In this document: positions 61,501-64,000 of the stretch, in pieces
Position numbering within the stretch: position 1 is the stretch's first letter
Layout of the letters: each line of letters opens with the position of its first letter
Origin: Dryomyza anilis
Taxonomy: Eukaryota > Arthropoda > Insecta > Diptera > Dryomyzidae
Assembly (NCBI GenBank): GCA_951804985.1
Contig: OX638132.1
Coordinates: forward strand, 21,581,989-21,645,988
Direction of reading: 5' to 3'
Length of the DNA stretch: 64,000 nucleotides
Program-made: the position numbers and the translations under genes
The notes under the pieces: generated by a model
What the model was told of the DNA's origin: nothing
Database searches by the model: none
The model's input: the letters and a program-made list of their open reading frames with translations, nothing else

Positions 61501-62849
61501 TCAACAAATGCAGCCGGGTCAAGGACAAATGCAAGGTGCTATGGGACCAAGGGGACCGTTGAACCAACAGCAACAAATGCAACAACAACAAGGACAAATG
61601 CCACCCGGTGCACAGCAACTGCAACAAAAGAAGCAGCGCTTCTTTGTGGCCATGTTCGACTACGATCCCAGCACAATGAGTCCCAATCCAGATGGGTGCG
61701 ACGAAGAACTGCCCTTCCAGGAAGGTGACACCATCAAGGTAAGCATGACCATAGTGCTAACGGTCACCATTTTGAAGTTAGCTCGCAGGAGCTCAAGCTA
61801 GTGAAAGTCGCAGATCCATGGAAACGTACAATTCGGATCATTGGCCTACTAATCTGATCAGAAACGGACACGAAAGCAACAGGGCTTGGCTGAGCAATGC
61901 AAATTAGTACATAGTTCAAAGCATGCCTTGCAGCTCTTATATTAGCATAAACCATCCACCAACTTAACCTCTATTATCAGTTTTCACCTTTAATACCGTA
62001 TTACTAATAGTTTCTGGTATCTAATTAGATCGTTTAAAGTTCAGTTGAGTTTTTTAAAGTATTTTAAAAAATACAAACTAAAGACTTATTATGTAGCGCT
62101 ATAAATGTTAACTATTCCACTTAGGTTTATGGCGACAAGGACTCAGATGGTTTTTATTGGGGTGAATTGCGTGGCCGACGCGGTTACGTGCCGCACAACA
62201 TGGTGACCGAAGTCGATGACGGCACTGGCACCGGCCCCGGCATGCCAGGTCAGATGGCAGGCGTTGCCTCCGTTGCAGCTGCTGGTGGACCGGGCCAACT
62301 AATGCCGGGCCAGCCGGGTGTGCAACAGAGCATGCGTAATATCAGTCGTGATCGGTGGGGCGACATTTATGCGAACATGCCAGTCAAGCGCATGATTGCA
62401 TTGTACGATTACGATCCGCAAGAGTTGAGTCCAAACGTAGATGCCGAGGTGAGTACCACAGCCAAACTATCCACATTGTACACAGCCAACAATGCAACGA
62501 TGTCGCTCTATCCAAATGGCTTTTGTGCTCTTTCAAACCCAACTGCAGGTGGAATTGAGCTTCAAAACTGGTGAGATCATTCTGGTCTACGGCGAGATGG
62601 ACGAAGATGGTTTCTTCATGGGCGAATTGGACGGCGTACGCGGTCTGGTGCCATCGAATTTCCTAGCCGAGGCACCGGATCAGTACAACAATCAAATGGT
62701 TCCGGGTGCTGCTAATGTGCGCGGCGGCTTAAGTCAGCGGGGCAGGGGCCAGGGTCCGGGCGCCAGAGGTCCGCCGCCACCACCACGTGACAATATGATG
62801 CCTGGCATGGGTCAAGGGCCACGCGGTCCACATGGGCCACAAGGCAAAA
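27021..62849 (+). CDS. Rbp: RIM-binding protein gene (17 coding exons joined; 3' end beyond window)
   Basis: RIM-binding protein is a presynaptic active-zone scaffold whose SH3 domains bind proline motifs of RIM and voltage-gated calcium channels. In flies it helps organise the active zone and transmitter release. The exons listed separately join in frame with GT/AG borders (phases 0,0,0,1,1,0,2,1,1,0,0,1,0,0,0,0,1) to about 1,490 residues. Order: helical coiled-coil-like N-terminus (1-155), Gly/Ser/Thr-rich region (about 215-560), SH3-I (about 570-635), three fibronectin-III-like domains (about 700-980), Met/Gln/Gly-rich linker (about 985-1250), SH3-II and SH3-III. This matches the family's SH3-FNIII(x3)-SH3-SH3 plan. 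The gene body is over 35 kb, mostly introns packed with mobile elements. The start at 27021 is the best supported, but upstream alternative exons are possible. The last exon here ends at a splice donor, so the C-terminus is missing. Confidence 0.93.
27212..27310 (+). CDS. Rbp: Rbp exon 2
   Basis: 33 codons, ETLAQIRNLAASGRT...LEKK. The heptad-like spacing of Leu/Ile/Ala suggests a coiled coil. The acceptor is TTCGACAG and the donor GTGCTC (weak but canonical GT). Confidence 0.85.
27374..27616 (+). CDS. Rbp: Rbp exon 3
   Basis: 81 codons: VALENVRCEELQIELSATLK, an Ala-rich helix, then a Ser/Thr stretch and EIDIIMAKIEQ. The donor GTATGT at 27617 keeps frame. An alternative GC donor directly after IEQ (27596) would also keep frame, and I prefer the canonical site. 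Confidence 0.8.
27850..28051 (-). mobile_element. LINE reverse-transcriptase C-terminal fragment
   Basis: The minus-strand open frame contains GFFSRTLWKSLPASIFPVIF, the same closing pattern as the relic at 2300-2500. It lies head-on against plus-strand reverse-transcriptase fragments at 28052-28600, so the LINE sequence here has been rearranged. Confidence 0.65.
28052..28610 (+). mobile_element. Degenerate LINE reverse-transcriptase fragment with internal duplication
   Basis: Plus-strand pieces in different frames read LLSDRQYGFRNTRSTGNLM, FDRVLHKVLVSKLKY and IHGVPQGSVLSPSFFMVFIN. These are recognisable blocks of the fingers/palm region of jockey/I-type reverse transcriptases in the right order. 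The last block occurs two to three times in tandem (CATGGAGTTCCGC... near 28393, 28481 and 28567, spaced about 87 bp), which no active element would carry. It is a broken relic. Confidence 0.75.
28870..30031. mobile_element. MITE, CACTCAAAAT family, copy 1 (interrupted by a solo LTR)
   Basis: It starts CACTCAAAATTACATCTGC after TA (28868-28869) and ends ATTATTTTGAGTT before TA. The final G of the expected GAGTG is changed to T. The interior is made of short variants of TTTCGTAAAATACACGAA in both orientations, able to form many small hairpins. The same ends and interior make up 55063-55786. A solo LTR at 29151-29684 splits this copy; without it the element is about 0.62 kb. Confidence 0.8.
29151..29684. 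mobile_element. Solo LTR (gypsy-like) nested in a MITE
   Basis: The sequence starts TGTTACGAACG and ends TTTTCGTAACA, giving a 9-bp inverted terminal match (TGTTACGAA/TTCGTAACA). The flanks are ATAT and ATAC, a four-base duplication with one change. Inside, AATAAAG near 29214 could be a polyadenylation signal. Its base composition differs sharply from the surrounding TTTCGTAAAA repeats. No internal retrotransposon sequence is present, so it is probably a recombination-left solo LTR. Confidence 0.7.
30103..30609. mobile_element. TIR element with GGGCCATTCCACACTAAATCGACCA-type ends
   Basis: GGGCCATTCCACACTAAATC at 30103 is mirrored by GATTTGGTGTGGAATGGCCC ending at 30609, a 25-bp inverted repeat with one or two mismatches. 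TAT lies on both sides (30100-30102, 30610-30612). It is 507 bp and non-coding. The 3-bp duplication and GGGCC start are Harbinger-like; the superfamily is inference. Confidence 0.75.
31009..31129 (+). CDS. Rbp: Rbp exon 4
   Basis: DNRVLAELEHPRISS..., ending in phase 1 at AAAAATG with donor GTCGGT. It continues the N-terminal helical region and then becomes Ser/Thr-rich. Confidence 0.85.
31197..31232 (+). CDS. Rbp: Rbp exon 5 (36-bp micro-exon)
   Basis: Codes ELEEELNRYKRA together with the flanking split codons. Acceptor TCTCAAG, donor GTTAGT. Its length is a multiple of three, so skipping it would keep frame. Confidence 0.8.
31289..31629 (+). CDS. Rbp: Rbp exon 6 (Gly/Ser/Thr-rich)
   Basis: VLGGSSGTGNTSAHTGYGL... 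to ...MKSMPSALSQ, a low-complexity disordered segment. It ends in phase 0 at a GTAAAC donor. The next recognised exon is 17 kb away. Confidence 0.85.
31630..32009. other. Start of the 17-kb Rbp intron 6
   Basis: AT-rich intron sequence between exon 6 and the Foldback-like element. No internal structure was recognised. Confidence 0.5.
32010..32018. repeat. Left 9-bp target-site duplication of the Foldback-like element
   Basis: GTTTTTGTA directly precedes the left end AAGTACGTGAAG and is identical to 42276-42284 directly after the right end. Confidence 0.9.
32130..38314 (+). repeat. Forward tandem array of 173-bp units (left arm)
   Basis: Units occur in two subtypes. One has TGACTTGT...CTATCTGCTAATCAAAAGC, the other TGAGTTGT...CTATCCCCTAGTAAAAAGC. 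Clusters are separated by about 115-bp spacers carrying ACACAGGGATGAGTTTCAA and CAGAGCGGTTATTT, near 32965-33080, 33745-33865, 34670-34785, 36840-36950 and 37940-38055. Subtype-two units usually precede a spacer and subtype-one units follow it. 173 is not a multiple of three. Confidence 0.9.
38315..42130 (-). repeat. Inverted tandem array of 173-bp units (right arm)
   Basis: Same unit as the left arm in the opposite orientation (CCTGGACTGGCCAGTGGCC, AGAAGTTAGCGCAC, GTTAAAAATACCAAACGTAT). Spacers lie near 39335-39430, 40530-40640, 40965-41060 and 41745-41845; two of these (39335 and 40965) lack the ACCGCTCTGTTA segment. One unit is deleted at about 40398, where CATATGACATAAAAATACC joins two unit halves. 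Confidence 0.9.
42276..42284. repeat. Right 9-bp target-site duplication of the Foldback-like element
   Basis: GTTTTTGTA directly after the right end CTTCACGTACTT, identical to 32010-32018. Confidence 0.9.
42586..44671. mobile_element. Non-autonomous TIR element with CACTA ends and TAA duplication
   Basis: The ends CACTACACAAC and GTTGTGTAGTG are perfect inverses, flanked by TAA (42583-42585 and 44672-44674). The similarity continues inward for about 300 bp: AATAACTTTTGAACCGAGCTTTCC near 42714 is mirrored by GAAAGCTCGGTTCAAAAGTTATTGG near 44527. CACTA termini with a three-base duplication recall the EnSpm/CACTA group; the assignment is inference. The 2.1-kb element contains a further repeat with (GACA)n at 43080-43715 and has no transposase. 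Confidence 0.75.
43080..43715 (+). repeat. Dispersed dipteran repeat with GGACAGAC(n) and ACGGACATGGCTAAACGG
   Basis: GTGGGCGG and GGAGGTGGGCGTGTCCG motifs lead to an imperfect (GACA)n at about 43537-43588. Then come GACGGACATGGCTAAACGG, TGATCAAGAATATATATAC and a terminal GTGTAGGGTAT. The order tetranucleotide, GGACATGGCTA, ATATATAC is a common string in fly transposons. A related inverted copy lies at 52366-52936. Confidence 0.6.
44675..46650. other. AT-rich part of Rbp intron 6
   Basis: Two kb without recognisable genes, inverted repeats or tandem arrays. Short ACATGTTAATAACATGT-type palindromes occur near 46160. Confidence 0.4.
46656..47732. mobile_element. Palindromic Transib-like non-autonomous element (CACAGTG ends, 5-bp duplication)
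   Basis: The ends are CACAGTGTGCCCAAA and TTTGGGCACACTGTG, flanked by the 5-bp direct repeat CATCG (46651-46655, 47733-47737). The arms (46656-46975 and 47325-47732) are inverted copies, e.g. GAAATTGGAGTTTGTATCTT near 46750 versus AAGATACAAACTCCAATTTC near 47604, around a roughly 350-bp loop. Transib elements make 5-bp duplications and begin with a CAC(A/T)(A/G)TG heptamer related to the V(D)J recombination signal, and this end fits. It has no transposase, so it is probably a hairpin MITE. Confidence 0.8.
47738..48649. other. End of Rbp intron 6
   Basis: Near 47760-47865 is a GAAACC/CGGTTTC-rich patch similar to ones near 16630 and 51955-52080. 48540-48600 carries repeated GATCTACA/CTGATC motifs just before exon 7. 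Otherwise nothing was recognised. Confidence 0.4.
48650..49437 (+). CDS. Rbp: Rbp exon 7 (Gly-rich region and start of SH3-I)
   Basis: Begins STTMPILSLNTHNL after TTTGCAG. A long Gly/Ser/Leu-rich disordered stretch follows, then conserved SKMKLLDEIDIPLTRYGNRS and GRCCVFIARFPYDPPE, the first strand of SH3-I (ALYDY-type motif as ARFPYDP). The donor GTAAGT splits a codon in phase 2. Confidence 0.9.
49506..49651 (+). CDS. Rbp: Rbp exon 8 (rest of SH3-I)
   Basis: EEAEGELSLCAGDYLLVWTS...GYLDAELLDGRRGLVPASFV. It holds the acidic RT loop, the n-Src loop and the closing GLVPASFV typical of SH3 domains. Confidence 0.92.
49652..50107. other. Rbp intron 8
   Basis: A 456-bp intron. Apart from the splice sites (GGTGAG donor, TTTAG acceptor) nothing was recognised. 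Confidence 0.6.
50108..50308 (+). CDS. Rbp: Rbp exon 9
   Basis: GDDLLEFHQAVLSTLRDAED...DDISDN: a helical start, then an acidic, His/Ser-rich linker between SH3-I and the fibronectin-III region. Confidence 0.88.
50309..50652. other. Rbp intron 9
   Basis: A 344-bp AT-rich intron between GTAAGT and TTTGCAG. No other feature seen. Confidence 0.6.
50653..50843 (+). CDS. Rbp: Rbp exon 10 (fibronectin-III domain 1)
   Basis: VPAPKHLTLERQLNKSVLIG then WSPPEP, the conserved strand-B Trp and Pro-rich turn of FNIII. YHVYVDGVLKVTV follows as strands C-C'. Ends SNR at a GTATGT donor. Confidence 0.9.
50912..51313 (+). CDS. Rbp: Rbp exon 11 (end of FNIII-1 and FNIII-2)
   Basis: PHRISVRSLT finishes the first FNIII. 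GPSAVRASHITCSSAVISWL opens the second, which includes ITGLAPSTQYRVTVRAK, a classic FNIII F-strand pattern. Ends PDPPQ. Confidence 0.9.
51374..51635 (+). CDS. Rbp: Rbp exon 12 (fibronectin-III domain 3)
   Basis: DIQLEAGPQDGTILVTWQPV...GYAVFADGKKVTDI...ALIDIGKL...RAVTIRTKS. The domain is nearly whole within this exon. Phase-1 end. Confidence 0.9.
51636..53101. other. Rbp intron 12
   Basis: A 1.5-kb intron. It holds a GGTTTC/GAAACC-rich patch at 51955-52080 and an inverted-repeat element at 52366-52936. The remainder is AT-rich. Confidence 0.5.
52366..52936. mobile_element. Repeat bounded by inverted TACCCTACAC motifs
   Basis: CCCTACAC near 52366 is mirrored by GTGTAGGG at 52927-52934. Inside, GCGATGTCCGTCTGTCTGTT (near 52488) is the inverse of the GACAGACGGACATGG string at 43555-43600. 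This copy is therefore a related dispersed repeat in the opposite orientation. The exact ends are uncertain. Confidence 0.5.
53102..53325 (+). CDS. Rbp: Rbp exon 13 (Gln/Gly/Met-rich linker)
   Basis: NVVRNAVVRRGPNQMGMGQQ... with a poly-Gln/His tract (CAGCAGCAGCAACAACACC) and ...PGQQPGQQ at a GTGAGT donor. Disordered linker between the FNIII block and SH3-II. Confidence 0.85.
53623..54615. mobile_element. hAT-like non-autonomous element (CAGTGTTGCCAGATG ends)
   Basis: CAGTGTTGCCAGATG at 53623 is mirrored by CATCTGGTAACACTG ending at 54615. The flanking octamers TTGCCAAC and ATGTTAAC match at five of eight positions, consistent with an aged 8-bp duplication. CAG...CTG ends and 8-bp duplications are hAT traits, but the decayed duplication makes this moderate. 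It is 993 bp without a transposase; a diverged relative lies at 22020-22690. Confidence 0.6.
54640..54969. mobile_element. MITE, CACTAAGAAAACA family, copy 3 (short)
   Basis: CACTAAGAAAACAGAATG to ATCTTTCGTTTTCTTAGTG, flanked by TA (54638-54639, 54970-54971). At 330 bp it is a deleted version of the roughly 870-bp copies at 11177 and 13861, sharing the ends and the TGCAACTA-type interior. Confidence 0.85.
55063..55786. mobile_element. MITE, CACTCAAAAT family, copy 2
   Basis: CACTCAAAATAATTTCTAG to GCAGATTTTATTTTGAGTG, flanked by TA (55061-55062, 55787-55788). The interior is packed with TTTCGTAAAATACACGAA variants in both orientations. It is the inverse of the copy at 28870-30031 and is uninterrupted. 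Confidence 0.85.
56458..56689. mobile_element. Short inverted-repeat element (CGTCGGT...GCAAAACCGC family), copy 2
   Basis: CGTCGGTGATACTGCAAAACC at the left and GGTTTTGCAGTATCACCAACG at the right are inverses over 21 bp with one mismatch. ATAT lies on both sides. It is 232 bp and matches 18863-19081 in inverted orientation. Confidence 0.75.
58093..58182 (+). CDS. Rbp: Rbp exon 14 (small linker exon)
   Basis: 30 codons: PDGSHGLLGGLLGGLFSKPN then QPTHVNQNIN, between AAATGCAG and GTAAGT. Its length is a multiple of three and both sides are phase 0, so it may be an alternative cassette. The polypyrimidine tract is weak, which lowers confidence. Confidence 0.6.
58183..61156. other. Rbp intron 14
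   Basis: A 3-kb AT-rich intron. Around 59455-59510 and 60135-60195 similar strings (GACAAAGCAAT/CAAAGCAAT, AAAACAACAG, CACGTGTTCTTT) flank a GC-richer block (59510-60070) that may be an inserted element. Its ends were not resolved. Nothing else was recognised. Confidence 0.4.
61157..61738 (+). CDS. Rbp: Rbp exon 15 (Met/Gln/Gly repeat and start of SH3-II)
   Basis: GYQPASAQRMPGRPQGPQQQ leads into tandem GQMQP/GQMQQ then GQMQ peptide repeats (about 61290-61500). KKQRFFVAMFDYDPSTMSPN and EELPFQEGDTIK then form the first half of SH3-II. The acceptor is taken as AATAAAAG at 61156; an AG at 61180 would also keep frame and drop eight residues. Confidence 0.85.
61290..61500 (+). repeat. Coding minisatellite in Rbp exon 15
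   Basis: Tandem 15-bp units of the type GGACAAATGCAGCCA (Gly-Gln-Met-Gln-Pro/Gln) pass into 12-bp units of the type GGCCAAATGCAG (Gly-Gln-Met-Gln). Unit lengths are multiples of three, so length changes keep the reading frame. Confidence 0.9.
61739..62124. other. Rbp intron 15
   Basis: A 386-bp intron with GTAAGC donor and CACTTAG acceptor. No other feature seen. Confidence 0.6.
62125..62448 (+). CDS. Rbp: Rbp exon 16 (end of SH3-II, linker, start of SH3-III)
   Basis: VYGDKDSDGFYWGELRGRRG then YVPHNMVTEV closes SH3-II. A Gly/Pro/Met linker follows. MPVKRMIALYDYDPQELSPN opens SH3-III with the canonical ALYDY motif. Confidence 0.93.
62549..62849 (+). CDS. Rbp: Rbp exon 17 (end of SH3-III; gene continues past the window)
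   Basis: VELSFKTGEIILVYGEMDED...GELDGVRGLVPSNFL closes SH3-III. An Arg/Gly/Pro-rich tail follows (GLSQRGRGQGPGARGPPPPP). It ends at a GTAAGT donor in phase 1, so at least one more exon must follow. None was recognised before 64000. Confidence 0.9.
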
Positions 62850-63641
62850 GTAAGTAGACTCTCAAAAATAATAAACACACATTTTTGTTTTTTGTTTTTT
62901 TAAATAAAAAACTATTAGAAAATAAAATAGGAAATTATGCGTTATTTCAGACATAAACTAAATTAAATATAATACTTTTTTTCATGATAGGTTTAAACCA
63001 AATATAAAATTTAATATCTAATAATAAAATATTCAACACAAATATACATTAAACAAATTCTCTTTGGAGCAACATTTTTTTTTTTGGTTTGTTTAATAAA
63101 TTTTGTTTGTTATTAACGATGAGTTCGTTTTGTAAAATGTTTTCTTCTTATTCTTCTTCATACTACTTAGTTATTTTTACTACTCTTTTTCTGTATTATA
63201 TATTTCATTTACTATAAATAATTCCGGCACTACTTTTATTGTAACTTTATAAATAGTCGGTGTTGTTGTTCTTTGTTGTTGTACATGTCCATATTTCTTT
63301 GTTGTTGTTGAAAAACAAAGAAGAGTTCTAAAATTTTTAAAATATTTCATTCATTTTGTTTTTGTTTGTTCATTAATTCATTTAAATAAAAAAAAATTGA
63401 AAATAAAAAACTTTTTACAAAGATCAATTTTACCAAATGATGCTTGCAAAAAAAAAATGTGATGTTGAACCTATTAACTAAAATTTTTAAATTTCGACTT
63501 TATATAAATTCCTAATGAAGAAGGATTTTTTTAGAAAATTGTGATTTAATTAATGATATCAAAATATTAACAGTTTATAGTTTACAACCGATTTTTTACT
63601 ATTTTATGACAGTAATATGCATTTTTAAAACCCTGTATTTT
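62850..63641. other. Rbp intron 17 (part)
   Basis: AT-rich intron with T-rich and TTGTTGTTG stretches near 63260-63310. No exon recognised. Confidence 0.4.
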
Positions 63642-63862
63642 AAGCGTTGGTAACTCAGAGGCTAGTTCGTTGGACTGCGAGCCAACAGGTTCCATGTTCA
63701 ACTCTGGGCTGGGGCTAACCACATTTTTTCAAAGAAAAAATTGTTCTATACCACGCTACCTCTCGGCCAGACAATCCGGCATTAAACTGTAGGTTCCACC
63801 AATGGTGTCAGAACTCAGCCTAAGTTCTTTAGGAATGTACCGCCAAATTATTATTATTTTAA
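63642..63862 (+). mobile_element. tRNA-derived SINE, copy 2
   Basis: GCGTTGGTAACTCAGAGGCTAG carries an A-box-like string. GTTGGACTGCGAGCCAAC forms an anticodon-arm hairpin with a plausible GCG in the loop, and GTTCAACTC fits the B-box core GTTCRANYC. The shared body (GGGCTGGGGCTAACCAC, TCTATACCACGCTACCTCTC) and a TTATTATTATTTT tail follow. This is the better-preserved copy of the family seen at 24362. Confidence 0.82.
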
Positions 63863-64000
63863 ACTGGGTGTTAATTTCGAATTTTTTCATCCTGACCCCC
63901 TAAATAATTTACATTTTTAAACGAGACTTACTTACTTACTTATTTGGCCATTACAACCCATGATGGAATGCGGCCGCAGCAATCACCCCTCGCCAGTCGC
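63863..64000. other. Window end, intronic
   Basis: A (TTAC)n run near 63929 is followed by a GC-rich stretch GAATGCGGCCGCAGCAATC. It may be the edge of another element or an exon; too little remains to tell. Confidence 0.25.

Noticed and set aside
61172..61627. Leu/His-rich ORF on the minus strand and Cys/Lys-rich ORF in the +1 frame
   Set aside because: Mirror products of the Met/Gln coding minisatellite; the true frame joins SH3-II exons in phase.
63642..63720. Functional tRNA gene
   Set aside because: The A box is changed (TAACTCAGAGG), the acceptor stem does not pair, and it carries the SINE body and tail.

Overview
This is a 64-kb piece of an insect nuclear genome. The genes are split by short introns, the intergenic DNA is very AT-rich, and the proteins (Cullin-5, CCM3/PDCD10, TTC36, RIM-binding protein) match fly orthologues in domain order. 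Together with the many small DNA transposons this points to a higher dipteran (schizophoran) fly. The family (tephritid, calyptrate or other) cannot be settled from the sequence alone.

Left part (1-10.9 kb) is gene-dense. An unrecognised gene ends at 348 (+). Cul5 lies at 3541-6702 (-): eight coding exons that join without a frame break into a 790-aa cullin. Ccm3 lies at 8569-9540 (+): five exons, 209 aa. A TTC36-like TPR gene lies at 10135-10845 (-): three exons, 194 aa, convergent with Ccm3. A 0.9-kb hairpin-forming element sits between Cul5 and Ccm3, and a loose copy of one of its arms ends about 100 bp before the Ccm3 start codon.

Middle part (10.9-27 kb) has no protein gene I can support. 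It is a graveyard of small terminal-inverted-repeat elements, a tRNA-derived SINE, minisatellites and LINE fragments. It may also hold non-coding 5' exons of the next gene.

Right part (27.0-62.9 kb) is one large gene, the RIM-binding protein gene (Rbp, +). I could join 17 coding exons in frame: an N-terminal coiled-coil-like region, a Gly/Ser-rich region, SH3-I, three fibronectin-III-like domains, a Met/Gln/Gly-rich linker, SH3-II and SH3-III. The 3' end of the gene lies outside the window. Its introns carry most of the mobile DNA.

The most striking object is in the 17-kb intron between exons 6 and 7. A 10,257-bp element at 32019-42275 is flanked by perfect 9-bp target duplications. It has almost identical outer ends in inverted orientation and consists of tandem copies of a 173-bp unit that run forward to about 38315 and backward from there. 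This is the architecture and target-site length of Drosophila Foldback elements, but the repeat unit is one I do not recognise. The unit shows higher-order organisation: two sequence subtypes, a 346-bp dimer, a duplicated block about 3.1 kb apart, and spacers that resemble the element's own ends.

Other well-delimited elements include a palindromic element with CACAGTG ends and a 5-bp duplication (Transib-like), an element with CACTA ends and a TAA duplication, a Harbinger-like element, three families of TA-flanked MITEs, and a solo LTR nested in one of those MITEs.
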